Origin: Clostridium sp. Cult2
GTDB lineage: Bacteria; Bacillota; Clostridia; Tissierellales; Tepidimicrobiaceae
NCBI RefSeq assembly: GCF_021655075.1
Contig: NZ_PPXX01000050.1
Span: forward strand, 1 to 63,278
Reading direction: 5' to 3'
DNA: 63,278 nucleotides
Position numbers and translations under genes: made by a program. Below the pieces are notes generated by a model. It was given only the letters and a program-made list of their open reading frames with translations, did no database searches and was not told the DNA's origin. This document shows, piece after piece, positions 52,273-61,622 of the stretch; the stretch's first letter is position 1, and the number at the start of each line of letters is the position of its first letter.

Positions 52273-53607
52273 CTAACTATTTCGCTTTCTTTTAGCCAAT
52301 ATTTCCCTTTTAGCCATTCTAATAGACTCTGCTAATGGTCTTTTAGCTGGACAAATATATGAACACGCCCCGCATTCAACACAATCTAGAGCATGAAAAT
52401 CTTCTGCTTTATCAAAATTTTTCTTTAAAGCAAAACCACTAATGTATAATGGTTGTAATTTTACAGGACATACTTCTACACATTTACCACACCTTATACA
52501 AGGTTGTACAGGTTCTGGTTTTGCTTCCTCTTCTGTCAATATCAATATGCCACCTGTACCTTTAATTACTGGTACATCAATTGAATATTGGCTCAACCCC
52601 ATCATTGGACCACCCATGAGGATTTTTCCTGGAGAACCTTCATTAAATCCTCCACATTGTTCAAGTAGGTCCTTGAAAGGCGTTCCAATTTTTACCAGAA
52701 GATTTTTAGGTTCTTTAATGCCATGGCCAGTAACAGTTGTTATCCTTTCAAACAAAGGTTTTCCTTCTAAAATAGCTTCTGCAATGGCTTTGGTAGTTGA
52801 AATATTACACACTACAGCACCAACATCCATTGGCAATCCACCAGATGGAACCACTCGTCCTAATATTGCATTGATTAACCTTTTTTCATCTCCTTGAGGG
52901 TATTTTACCTTTAAAGAAGCTACGCTAATACTTTTTTCATCTTTGCTTGCTTCTCTTAGGGCTATTATTGCATCTGGTTTGTTTTTTTCAATTCCAATAA
53001 TTCCTTTTTCTACACCTACAGCCTTCATAATAGCTTTTAATCCAAATATTATCTTCTCAGGTTCTTCAATCATTATTCTATGGTCTGCTGTCAAATAGGG
53101 TTCACACTCTGCTCCATTTATGAGAATAGTGTCAATCTTCTTTTCTGAAGGAGGTAATAATTTAACATGAGTTGGAAAACTTGCCCCGCCCATTCCTGTA
53201 ATACCTGCCTCTTTGATTATATTAATAATTTCTTTAGAAGATAAGTCATCCAAATTTCCCTTTGGTTTTATCGATTCGTGTAACTCATTCTTCCCATCGG
53301 ATTCAATTATTACACAATTCACAGTAAGACCAGTAGGAATCGGCATAGTAGTAATACCTTTTACTATACCAGATACTGATGAGTGTACTGGTGCAGATAC
53401 AAAAGCCTCAGATTGTCCAATTTTTTGGCCAACTTTTACCGTATCCCCCACCTTTACCAATGGTTCACAAGGTGCCCCAGTATGTTGGTGCAATGGAATT
53501 ATTACAAAAGCTGGCTCTTTTGCTTTCTCTATAGATAAATTATCTGTCAAATCTTTAAAATGTGGTACATTTACCCCACCTCTGAAAGTGAGATTTTCAA
53601 GCTTCAT
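52273..53607 (-). CDS. rnfC: Rnf complex subunit RnfC
   Basis: 444 residues from the ATG at 53607 (AAGAGGTGGAAT ahead; an upstream longer frame lacks a site). The Rossmann-like FMN/NADH-binding domain carries GITGMGGASFPTHVK (near 130) and GAECEPYL; the C-terminal pair of 4Fe-4S motifs is CIRCGKCVEVCPVK and CVECGACSYICPAK. It donates electrons to NAD at the membrane. First gene of the operon; a promoter lies about 120 bases upstream. Confidence 0.96.
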   Translation of the reverse strand: MKLENLTFRGGVNVPHFKDLTDNLSIEKAKEPAFVIIPLHQHTGAPCEPLVKVGDTVKVGQKIGQSEAFVSAPVHSSVSGIVKGITTMPIPTGLTVNCVIIESDGKNELHESIKPKGNLDDLSSKEIINIIKEAGITGMGGASFPTHVKLLPPSEKKIDTILINGAECEPYLTADHRIMIEEPEKIIFGLKAIMKAVGVEKGIIGIEKNKPDAIIALREASKDEKSISVASLKVKYPQGDEKRLINAILGRVVPSGGLPMDVGAVVCNISTTKAIAEAILEGKPLFERITTVTGHGIKEPKNLLVKIGTPFKDLLEQCGGFNEGSPGKILMGGPMMGLSQYSIDVPVIKGTGGILILTEEEAKPEPVQPCIRCGKCVEVCPVKLQPLYISGFALKKNFDKAEDFHALDCVECGACSYICPAKRPLAESIRMAKREILAKRKRNS

Positions 53608-53721
53608 CCTTATTCCACCTCTTTTATTATTCTTTAGTTGTTTAAAAATAGCAATTAAAAATAAACAATAATTAAGCAAATCCTCTACAAAAAGGGTTAA
53701 GGCTATTTGTTTCCATTGTCA

Positions 53722-53750
53722 ATTATAACATTATTTCTTTTGATTGTATA
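53722..53750 (-). promoter_or_regulatory. Probable promoter of the rnf operon
   Basis: -10 TATAAT (53727-53722) and a weak -35 TATACA (53750-53745) with 17 bases between, on the minus strand. Transcription would start near 53715, about 108 bases before the rnfC ATG. The rest of 53608-53937 is gene-free; farther upstream is a small hairpin with a GAGA loop (53805-53816) of unknown purpose. Confidence 0.5.
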
Positions 53751-53937
53751 CCCTATAGACGTATTGGTATTTTTTTAACAATGGTTCTTTTGATAAGGTT
53801 TCCCCGGTTCTCACCGTTTATATTCGCAATTATAGATATTTTGCATTTCCGAAAAAAGATTAATTTTATTTTATTATTGATGATTTTTGTTGTATATTGT
53901 TAAATATTATACTTGTTTTGGTTTAATATATATTTTG

Positions 53938-54984
53938 TCATATTTCCATGCTTAACTGGATTGGATCTTCTGGGTATATTATGTTTGAAAGGGTCAATCC
54001 AATAAGTCTAATACTCTTATCTAAACTAAATTTATTCAACAATATATACTTACTAATTCCAAAAATAGTACGTTCATCATTAGTAGGTATGTTTAAGGTT
54101 ATACTTCTAGTCTCCACAGAAAAATCATTATACTTAATTTTTACAGTAATGGTCTTTATCAAATAACCTTTGGTTATCAATTTATTTGCTAAATTAATGG
54201 AATATAATTCTAATCTATTAACTAATATTTTGGAATTTCTAATATCTTCTTGAAAGGTTTCTTCTTCTCCCAAGGATTGGTTGATTATATGTTCTTCCAC
54301 GGGTCTTGAATCTATGCCATAAGAAAAATCATATAGTTCTTTTCCTCTTTTACCAAAAAGTGATATAAGAACCTTTACATCATATCTTTGTATATCACCA
54401 ATATAATATATGCCTAGTTTATTAAACTCCCTCTCCATCTTTGGACCAACCCCCCAAAGTCTGTTCACTGGTAAAGGTCTTAAGAATTCTATTACTCTAT
54501 CTTTTTTTATAACTGTTAGACCATCAGGCTTGTTAATATCTGATGCAAGCTTTGCTAAAAACTTGTTGATAGATATTCCAACTGAGGCAGTAAGTTGAAG
54601 TTCCTTTTTAATATCTCTTTTTATGTTTTTGGCTATAGTATAAGAATTTTTGCCTGTCACATCTAAAAAGGCTTCATCTATGGAAATGGGCTCTATTTTA
54701 GTTGAGTATCTTCCAAAAATCTTATGGATTTTTTTGGACACCTCTTTATACTTTTCCATATTTACTGGTAGATAAATACCCTTTGGACATAATCTTTTAG
54801 CAGTCTTTATTGGCATTGCTGAGTGAACTCCATACCTTCTAGCTTCATAGGAAGCAGTGCATACAACTCCCCTGCTGCGTACTCCTCCTACTATGACAGG
54901 CTTATTGATTAAATTTGGATTATCCCTTTGTTCAACAGATGCATAAAAGGCATCCATATCTATATGAATTATTTCTCTATCCAT
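53938..54984 (-). CDS. dinB: DNA polymerase IV
   Basis: 348 residues. Catalytic carboxylates are in IHIDMDAFYASVEQ (Asp near 8) and SIDEAFLDVTG (Asp-Glu near 104), with the little finger domain at the C-terminus. No beta-clamp tail beyond QLSMEI is obvious; that end (QLSMEI) may be the clamp-binding peptide. It does error-prone lesion bypass in the cytoplasm. The start is ATG after AAGGGTGG. Confidence 0.94.
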   Translation of the reverse strand: MDREIIHIDMDAFYASVEQRDNPNLINKPVIVGGVRSRGVVCTASYEARRYGVHSAMPIKTAKRLCPKGIYLPVNMEKYKEVSKKIHKIFGRYSTKIEPISIDEAFLDVTGKNSYTIAKNIKRDIKKELQLTASVGISINKFLAKLASDINKPDGLTVIKKDRVIEFLRPLPVNRLWGVGPKMEREFNKLGIYYIGDIQRYDVKVLISLFGKRGKELYDFSYGIDSRPVEEHIINQSLGEEETFQEDIRNSKILVNRLELYSINLANKLITKGYLIKTITVKIKYNDFSVETRSITLNIPTNDERTIFGISKYILLNKFSLDKSIRLIGLTLSNIIYPEDPIQLSMEI

Positions 54985-55045
54985 TCCTATACCACCCTTT
55001 TAAATATTGGATAAAAAAATCATATACTATATTGTGTATATGATT

Positions 55046-55132
55046 TGGTGCAGAGGAAGGGACTCGAACCCTCATGGTATTACTACCATATGCCCCTCAA
55101 ACATACGTGTCTACCAGTTCCACCACCTCTGC
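55046..55132 (-). tRNA. tRNA-Leu (anticodon GAG)
   Basis: 87 bases with the class II long variable arm (CATATGGTAGTAATACCATG region), a 7-bp acceptor stem (GCAGAGG/CCTCTGC), the anticodon GAG in the loop TTGAGGG, the T loop GGTTCGAGTCC, and an encoded CCA. It reads CUC/CUU leucine codons. It has a promoter of its own at 55155-55182, located inside the end of the upstream protein gene. Its first 36 bases double as coding sequence of that gene. Confidence 0.95.
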
Positions 55133-56923
55133 AATTATATATTCTTGTAATCCTATTATAAATAATTTTCTATTTTTTTCAACTACTTCTTCCTGGAATT
55201 CTTTAGGAATATACCATTTATCAATATTCCTATATATATTGTAGAATGTAGGATCTATGTCTCCCATGATTTTTTTGTCCATTAACAATGCTTTGTTTTT
55301 AAAAAATAAACTTAAATAAGGCAAATCTTCTATAATAATAGATTGAAGTTTTTCATAAGTTTTAAATTTGTTATCCCTATTAGCAGCACTAAAAGCCTCT
55401 GATAAAGCTTCATCCATAGCTTCATTACTGTATCTGATGATGTTGCTACCCGATTTAATTTGGCTAGAGTGGAATGCAAATGATAATTCGGGTATTGAAG
55501 GTAAACTCCACCCTAATAATATAATATCATAATCACCTTTTAAAATCTGATTATTCAATTCCTCCCATTGGTTTTCTATCATCTCTTCTGTTAAATTGTC
55601 TGGCATTCTTTCTGGATAATCCTTAACAATACGAATCCCCATTTTGTTTAAATCCTCAACTATCATATCTGCTACTTTAAGTCTCAAAGGATTATATGAA
55701 TTGGTTGTAAGTCTTAAGGTAACTTGATTTCCATTTTGGTCTTCATAAAACCCATCCCCATTTATATCCTTCCAACCTAATTTTTCCATTTCTTCTTTTG
55801 CTTTTGATAAATTATATCCATAAACATTTGCCTCATCCGAAATTAACCAAGAATTAGGATGGATTGGTAAATCCATTTGTGTAGCATGACCTAAATATAC
55901 TCTCTGAATTATAGCTTGTCTATCTATACCGTAAGCCATAGCCTTCCTTAACCTGTGTCCATTTTCATCGTTGAAAACTGGATTAGTAAAGTTAAATCCT
56001 AAAAATTCATAGTTTTGTGAAACAAACTCAAGTATTCTAACTCTATTGTTTTGATTAAATTTTTCCCAATCTACACCTAATGCTATAGTCAAATCTATTT
56101 GACCAACTTCAAAGGCCGTTAGAGCTAATTCATCTTCCTCTAGTATCTTCCCAACAATATTATCTATATAAGGTCTACCTTCTCTATAGTCTTGGAAGTA
56201 TTCTAAGTGGATTTCCTTATATTTATCATAATTTGAAAATTTATAAGGCCCAGTTCCAATAGGAATATAATCCTCTTCATCCAATGCTCTTATATAAGAA
56301 CTTTTATCCTCTCTTCCCATTACAAATCTATGCTTAGGAATGATTGGAAAAATTAATGTTTCCAAACTATTGCTGAAATCTATATCAAATTTTATATCTA
56401 AATTGTAAGGGTCAATTACATTTACATCTATAATCCTATTAATATTGGAAGGATAAAAGTTTCCTGTTATGCTATGCCACATTTTTTTATAGGTGATGTC
56501 ATCCTTTGCATATTTAATGGCATTTATTGTAAAAGCCACGTCTTCTGCTGTAAATTTTTCTCCATCATGCCATAATACATTGTCTTTCAACTTAATACTT
56601 ATTGTTCCATCTTCTTTGATAATATAATCTTCCGCTAATTGATTTTTAATATCCAATTTTTCGTCCAGCTCAAATAAGCTTTCAAATACAAGTTTACTAA
56701 AATGATAATAGCTAATATTTTCGGTAACTAGGGGATTTAAAGTGTTTAAAGTAGTCAATGGTAAAATTAACTGACCACCGTATTCAGGTTCATATTCTTT
56801 AACATTAGCGGTATTGGATTCGAAAGCCTCTGTTGTGTTGTTTGATTCATTTTTTTCACATCCTATTAATGTAAATAATGTTACAGTAATTAATAGGATA
56901 ATTAACATTCTTTTGTATTTCAA
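55097..56923 (-). CDS. Peptide-type ABC transporter substrate-binding lipoprotein
   Basis: 608 residues. A lipoprotein signal has Cys at 22 (TLIGC), then a family 5 extracellular solute-binding domain with the IPLTTLNTLNPLVTEN start and the HDGEKFTAEDVAFTINA motif near 120. It would bind oligopeptides or nickel-like ligands outside the membrane and hand them to an ABC permease not present here. The C-terminal end is abnormal: after PKEFQEEV the last 30 codons run through a tRNA promoter and into the tRNA-Leu gene, finishing AEVVELVDTYV at a TGA inside it. The ancestral stop was probably lost. Confidence 0.85.
   Translation of the reverse strand: MKYKRMLIILLITVTLFTLIGCEKNESNNTTEAFESNTANVKEYEPEYGGQLILPLTTLNTLNPLVTENISYYHFSKLVFESLFELDEKLDIKNQLAEDYIIKEDGTISIKLKDNVLWHDGEKFTAEDVAFTINAIKYAKDDITYKKMWHSITGNFYPSNINRIIDVNVIDPYNLDIKFDIDFSNSLETLIFPIIPKHRFVMGREDKSSYIRALDEEDYIPIGTGPYKFSNYDKYKEIHLEYFQDYREGRPYIDNIVGKILEEDELALTAFEVGQIDLTIALGVDWEKFNQNNRVRILEFVSQNYEFLGFNFTNPVFNDENGHRLRKAMAYGIDRQAIIQRVYLGHATQMDLPIHPNSWLISDEANVYGYNLSKAKEEMEKLGWKDINGDGFYEDQNGNQVTLRLTTNSYNPLRLKVADMIVEDLNKMGIRIVKDYPERMPDNLTEEMIENQWEELNNQILKGDYDIILLGWSLPSIPELSFAFHSSQIKSGSNIIRYSNEAMDEALSEAFSAANRDNKFKTYEKLQSIIIEDLPYLSLFFKNKALLMDKKIMGDIDPTFYNIYRNIDKWYIPKEFQEEVVEKNRKLFIIGLQEYIIAEVVELVDTYV
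55155..55182 (-). promoter_or_regulatory. Promoter of tRNA-Leu(GAG) inside the upstream gene
   Basis: -35 TTGAAA (55182-55177) and -10 TATAAT (55160-55155) with 16 bases between on the minus strand. Start of transcription near 55148, about 15 bases before the mature tRNA. Confidence 0.7.
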
Positions 56924-56939
56924 ACTTATTCCCCCTTAG

Positions 56940-57596
56940 CTATTTATATACTACCAAACCTTTAATTACTTTTCTAAAATTGTGAATAAAACCAATTAAA
57001 TTATTCTCCCCATGAAATGAGGCATTACTAAATTGAGACTTATAAATAATTTTATATATCTTAATGTTTTTTTCCACTTTTTTAATATATTCTTCTGTTT
57101 CTTTAAAAGGTATCTTAGTTAAAACCAGTCCATCCCTTGAATATTCTTCACTTTCTAGCCATTTAGATACATTTCCACTTCCACCATTATATGCTGCTAA
57201 AATTAATTGAAGATTATTGCCAAACTCCTCAGAAAGAACCTTTAAATACCAAGTACCAATCATTATATTAGTCTCTGGTTCAAATAGCTTTTCCAAACTA
57301 AAACCTTCTAGGGATAATTCCTTAGAAGCCCATTCTCCCGTAATAGTTGATATTTGCATAAGTCCTCTAGCTTCCTTAGGAGATATAGCCTCCTTGTCAT
57401 ATCTACTCTCCACATTGATAATTGCTGCTACCAAGTAGGGGTCAACATTAAATTCATTAGAGTACTTATCAATTAAATCTAGATATCCCAATGGATATGT
57501 AATTTTAATATATATGAATACTCCCATAATGATTAATGAAAAGATTATTATTGTATAGATAAGATTTTTTAGCAATTTTTTTATTATCCATGTCAA
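56940..57596 (-). CDS. Lytic transglycosylase (SLT domain)
   Basis: 218 residues. An N-terminal membrane helix (about 12-32) anchors an SLT domain: the catalytic Glu is in AAIINVESRYDKEA near 68, then GLMQIS and AAYNGGSGNV. It cleaves MurNAc-GlcNAc bonds of peptidoglycan, leaving a 1,6-anhydro end, outside the membrane. The start is TTG after GGAGGG. It lies between the solute-binding protein and coaE on the same strand. Confidence 0.92.
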   Translation of the reverse strand: MTWIIKKLLKNLIYTIIIFSLIIMGVFIYIKITYPLGYLDLIDKYSNEFNVDPYLVAAIINVESRYDKEAISPKEARGLMQISTITGEWASKELSLEGFSLEKLFEPETNIMIGTWYLKVLSEEFGNNLQLILAAYNGGSGNVSKWLESEEYSRDGLVLTKIPFKETEEYIKKVEKNIKIYKIIYKSQFSNASFHGENNLIGFIHNFRKVIKGLVVYK

Positions 57597-57614
57597 ATTA
57601 AACCCTCCAGAGAA

Positions 57615-58229
57615 TCATATTACTTCATCTATTATTTTTTCTACTTGTTCCTCTAAACTTTTAATGTCTTTTCTATTATCGATTATTCTGGTTGCATATT
57701 CTCTTTTTAATTCAATAGGCATTTGAGATTGGATTTTTCTAATAGCCTCTTCTTCACTAATCAAATCTCTTTTTATAAGCCTATCTAATTGAGTTTTTTC
57801 ATCTAAGTAAATTAACCATATTTCGTCTAAGGTAATTCCATATCCCCTAAATTTATCTATTTCTTCAATCAATAAAGGCACATCTACAAAAATTATACTT
57901 TCCTTTTGGTATTTATCTATTAATTCCTTCATAGTTTTAAATACATAAGGGTGTACTATGTCATTTAGTCTTCTTCTCATTAAACTGTATTTAAATATAA
58001 TGGCCCCTAACTTTTTTCTATTAATGACATTTCCCTCATCTAAAATCTCTTGGCCAAAGGTATCTATTATTTCTTTATAGGCAGGATTACCTTTTTTCAC
58101 TACATCCTTTGCTATTTTATCAGCATCAATAACTTTATAACCTAGGCTTTTAATAATATTTGAAACTGTGGATTTCCCCGTAGCGATACCACCTGTTAAA
58201 CCTATTATCTTTTGTTTATTTTGACTCAT
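57615..58229 (-). CDS. coaE: Dephospho-CoA kinase
   Basis: 204 residues. The P-loop is GLTGGIATGKST (11-20), and the motif VINRKKLGAIIF and DVPLLIE are standard. It phosphorylates dephospho-CoA, the last step of CoA synthesis. The start overlaps the polA stop by 14 bases, with GGAGATAATTGG ahead, so it is coupled to polA, a common arrangement. Confidence 0.96.
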   Translation of the reverse strand: MSQNKQKIIGLTGGIATGKSTVSNIIKSLGYKVIDADKIAKDVVKKGNPAYKEIIDTFGQEILDEGNVINRKKLGAIIFKYSLMRRRLNDIVHPYVFKTMKELIDKYQKESIIFVDVPLLIEEIDKFRGYGITLDEIWLIYLDEKTQLDRLIKRDLISEEEAIRKIQSQMPIELKREYATRIIDNRKDIKSLEEQVEKIIDEVI

Positions 58230-60900
58230 ACCAATTATCTCCTGTTTTTAAATCTACCTTTAATGGAATATGCAATTTAATAGAATTTTCCATAATGTCT
58301 TTTATCATATTCTTAACTTCTTCTATTTCATCTTTATGTGCTTCTATAATAAGTTCGTCATGAACCTGTAATATAAGTCTAGATTTTAATTTTCTTTTAT
58401 TTAATTCTTCAAATACCTTTACCATAGCAACTTTTATTATGTCAGCAGCACTTCCTTGTATAGGTGTGTTCATGGCAATTCTTTCACCAAAAGACCTTAC
58501 ATTATAATTTCTTGATTTAAGTTCTGGAATATATCTTCTTCTATTTAATATGGTTTCCACATAACCTTTTTCTTTTCCCATTTTTACTATATCATCCATA
58601 TATTTTTTAACCATTTCATAATTTTTTAAATACTTATCTATATATTCTTTAGCTTCTTTTCTGGGAATATTTAAGTCCCTAGAAAGTCCATAATCACTTA
58701 TACCATAAATAATTCCAAAGTTAACGGCTTTTGCTCTATTTCTCATTAAAGGCGTTACTTCATCCTTAGGAATATGAAAAACCTCAGAAGCAGTTTTTGT
58801 ATGGATATCTTCATCATGGTAAAATGCCTCCATTAACTTTGGGTCCTTAGAAATATGTGCTAATACCCTTAATTCAATTTGTGAATAATCTGCATCAATA
58901 AGTATATAGTCTTCATTTTCCACTACAAAGGCCTTCCGGATTTTTCTTCCTTCTTCTGTTTTTATTGGAATGTTTTGAAGATTAGGTTCTGTACTGCTAA
59001 TCCTCCCTGTATTGGTAACAGTTTGATTAAAACTAGAATGAATTTTACTAGTTTCTAAATTTACTACATTTATCAGACCATCTATATATGTCGATTTTAA
59101 TTTACCCATCTGTCTATATTTAAGAATTTTTTCAATTATTTCATGCTGTCCCTTTAATTTATCTAGTACTTCTGCATCAGTTGAATAGCCTGTTTTAGTT
59201 TTTTTGATTACAGGTAAATTTAATTCATCAAATAGTATTTCTCCCATTTGTTTTGGAGAATTGATATTGAACTCCCTTCCAGCTAATTCATAAATTTCTT
59301 TCGTTAAACTATCAATTTCTTCTTGGAATTCATCCCCCAATTGATTTAATACATCTAAATCCACTTTAAATCCATGAAACTCCATGTTAGCTAATACTTC
59401 TACCAAAGGCAATTCAACTTCATAAAATAATTTAGCCATTTCCTGTTCTTCAATCAATCTATTTATCGGTTTTCTTATTCCATGGATTAAATCCAAGGTT
59501 AAGGAAATATATTCTGCTCTAGTATCTATAGGTAAATCCTTAAAGGATTTTTTATTTTTACCTTTACCTAATATTTCTTCTAAATCTTTCCCATAAATAT
59601 TTAGATACTCTTTACCTAACTCATTTATGCTATAATTTGATTGGGCAGGGTTTATTAAATACTGACCTATCATACTGTCAAAAACAATATTATTAATATC
59701 TATCTCAAGTGTAAGCAAAGCAAATATATCCATCTTTAGCATATGACCATATTTTTCGATTTTATCCGATTCAAAATACTTTCTAAATTTTTCTACAAAT
59801 TGTTCAATATGGTTCTGAGAGTAATCTATATAATAAGATGGGCTATCTTTTACTTTTATCCCAACTCCAATTATTTCACCATTTATATAATTATCATCAT
59901 CAAATAAAAATTTAAAACAAAAACTTTTTTCCAATTCTATTTTTCCCAGTATTTGGTCATAATTATTCTCCTTAATAATTATGAATTTTGTTTCATAGTT
60001 TGCATCTTCTTCTATTGTAATCTTATCCTTAGGTATTTTTGATAATAAACTATTGAACTCAAGTACATCGTATATTTTTTTTAATTCATCCCAATTAGGT
60101 TCCTCTGTTTTCAATTCTGTAAAGGTAAAATCAATGGGAGCATTTCTAATTATTCTGCCTAAGGTTTTACTAAGTACTGCAGTATTCTTATATTCTATTA
60201 AAGATTCTTTAGTTTTTTTGCCTCCTACCTTATCTATATTATCATATAGGTTTTCCATAGTACCAAATTGTTTTAATAATTTAATGCCAGTTTTTTCCCC
60301 TATTCCTGGTACTCCTGGAATATTATCTGATACATCCCCCATAAGTCCTTTTAAATCAATAAATTGGTCTGGAGTTATTCCATACTCCTCTATTATTTTT
60401 TCTTTATCGAATTCTTCTAATTCAGTAATCCCCTTCCTAGTTATTAAAACCTTTGTACTATCAGAGGCTAATTGTAAATAATCTTTGTCTCCAGTTACTA
60501 GTATTATTCCCATACCTTTATCTTCACCAATTTTTGATAAGGTACCTGCAATATCATCTGCCTCATATCCATCTAGTTCCAATTGAGCTATATTCATAGC
60601 TGAAAGTATTTCTTTCAATATTGGAAATTGCTGAGATAGTTCATTTGGAGTAGATTGCCTATTGGCTTTGTATAAATCGAAAGCTTCATGTCTAAAAGTA
60701 GGTCCTTTTTTATCAAATGCAACACATATATAGTCTGTAGCATATTCTTCTTTCATTCTATATAGCATGGTTAAAAAACCATAAACACCATTTGTATATA
60801 TTCCATCCTTTGTTGATAATAAAGGAAGAGCATAAAAGGCCCTATGGATTAAGCTATTACCATCTATAACCATTAACTTTTCTTTTTTTTCTCTATTCAC
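58216..60900 (-). CDS. polA: DNA polymerase I
   Basis: 894 residues. The 5'-3' exonuclease comes first (about 1-295, LMVIDGNSLIHRAFYALP; LVTGDKDYLQL; DLKGLMGDVSDNIPGVPGIG). The 3'-5' proofreading domain (about 300-485) lacks the usual DxE acidic pair and is probably inactive. The C-terminal polymerase has DADYSQIELRVLAHIS, the O-helix region RNRAKAVNFGIIYG and VHDELIIE. It joins Okazaki fragments and does repair. The start is GTG after GGGAGTG. Confidence 0.95.
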   Translation of the reverse strand: MNREKKEKLMVIDGNSLIHRAFYALPLLSTKDGIYTNGVYGFLTMLYRMKEEYATDYICVAFDKKGPTFRHEAFDLYKANRQSTPNELSQQFPILKEILSAMNIAQLELDGYEADDIAGTLSKIGEDKGMGIILVTGDKDYLQLASDSTKVLITRKGITELEEFDKEKIIEEYGITPDQFIDLKGLMGDVSDNIPGVPGIGEKTGIKLLKQFGTMENLYDNIDKVGGKKTKESLIEYKNTAVLSKTLGRIIRNAPIDFTFTELKTEEPNWDELKKIYDVLEFNSLLSKIPKDKITIEEDANYETKFIIIKENNYDQILGKIELEKSFCFKFLFDDDNYINGEIIGVGIKVKDSPSYYIDYSQNHIEQFVEKFRKYFESDKIEKYGHMLKMDIFALLTLEIDINNIVFDSMIGQYLINPAQSNYSINELGKEYLNIYGKDLEEILGKGKNKKSFKDLPIDTRAEYISLTLDLIHGIRKPINRLIEEQEMAKLFYEVELPLVEVLANMEFHGFKVDLDVLNQLGDEFQEEIDSLTKEIYELAGREFNINSPKQMGEILFDELNLPVIKKTKTGYSTDAEVLDKLKGQHEIIEKILKYRQMGKLKSTYIDGLINVVNLETSKIHSSFNQTVTNTGRISSTEPNLQNIPIKTEEGRKIRKAFVVENEDYILIDADYSQIELRVLAHISKDPKLMEAFYHDEDIHTKTASEVFHIPKDEVTPLMRNRAKAVNFGIIYGISDYGLSRDLNIPRKEAKEYIDKYLKNYEMVKKYMDDIVKMGKEKGYVETILNRRRYIPELKSRNYNVRSFGERIAMNTPIQGSAADIIKVAMVKVFEELNKRKLKSRLILQVHDELIIEAHKDEIEEVKNMIKDIMENSIKLHIPLKVDLKTGDNWYESK

Positions 60901-61018
60901 AATATCACTCCCAATATATTATGTTTAGTTCTATTTTACTCAATAGACACTTAGTCCTTTATTATTATTAGTATACCTTAAATACATTTACCAGTAAATA
61001 TTAATAAAAATAAAGTTC

Positions 61019-61047
61019 TTGATTGTTTTATAATTTTGTGTTATGAT
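61019..61047 (+). promoter_or_regulatory. Promoter of tRNA-Leu(CAA)
   Basis: -35 TTGATT (61019-61024) and -10 TATGAT (61042-61047) with 17 bases between. The expected start is near 61054, about 12 bases before the tRNA. Confidence 0.7.
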
Positions 61048-61065
61048 ATTTCTTGCAACTGATAT

Positions 61066-61152
61066 GCCGAAGTGGTGGAACTGGCAGACGCGCTGGACTC
61101 AAAATCCTGTGGTAGCAATACCGTGCGGGTTCGATTCCCGCCTTCGGCACCA
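61066..61152 (+). tRNA. tRNA-Leu (anticodon CAA)
   Basis: 87 bases with the long variable arm, a perfect 7-bp acceptor (GCCGAAG/CTTCGGC), the loop CTCAAAA with anticodon CAA, T loop GGTTCGATTCC, and CCA encoded. It reads UUG. It is a single-gene unit with its own promoter and terminator. Confidence 0.96.
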
Positions 61153-61160
61153 GTAAATAA

Positions 61161-61198
61161 ATGAGTTTAAGCTTTTGGGCTTAAACTCATTTTTATTT
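61161..61198 (+). terminator. Terminator of tRNA-Leu(CAA)
   Basis: A perfect 12-bp stem (ATGAGTTTAAGC / GCTTAAACTCAT) with loop TTTTGG, followed by TTTTATTTATT. The stretch between it and 61466 is AT-rich and I see no gene in it. Confidence 0.85.
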
Positions 61199-61466
61199 AT
61201 TATTAGATTTTTCTATAGATGCAAACCCATTTTTAAAACTAAAATATCACCACTATTAATTTCCAACCTATTCGCCCCTTTTTTAAGAATAATCTTAAGT
61301 TTTTTATCCCTTGTTTACTTTCACCATATAAATTATATCCTAATTTTTTCTAATTTCCAATCACATATTGTTAATAGCCTACTTTAATAAACACGCTATA
61401 TTTAAGAGGTTGGGGATTCCTTTAATGCATGGAATGAATAAAAATTAATAAAAGCAATAATTAACG

Positions 61467-61622
61467 CTATAAGAATTTTTCCGCTGAATAATTAATACCA
61501 ATAGCACCTAAAGACAATGGAACTGCACCCATTGCAGCTTGTACTGTTGCTTTTGGTGTATAGGAAATTATACAAAATAACCTTTCCTTCCAGTTTAAAT
61601 CTGTGTTTAATAAGAAAATCAA
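61467..61622 (-). pseudogene. Cation:proton antiporter remnant (C-terminal fragment)
   Basis: Directly after the stop of the aldo/keto reductase gene and in the same frame, the minus strand encodes NWKERLFCIISYTPKATVQA, then AMGAVPLS, then LGAIGINYSAEKFL and a TAG. PKATVQAA followed by IPLS is the signature of the last membrane part of NhaP/CPA1-type antiporters, and LGAIGI-YEKxL is their end. The residues between (the last loop and helix) are deleted and the rest of the gene is gone. Confidence 0.65.

Noticed and set aside
53805-53816. Possible riboswitch upstream of rnfC
   Set aside because: There is a small CGGT-GAGA-ACCG hairpin, but it lies upstream of the likely promoter, and I recognise no riboswitch core.
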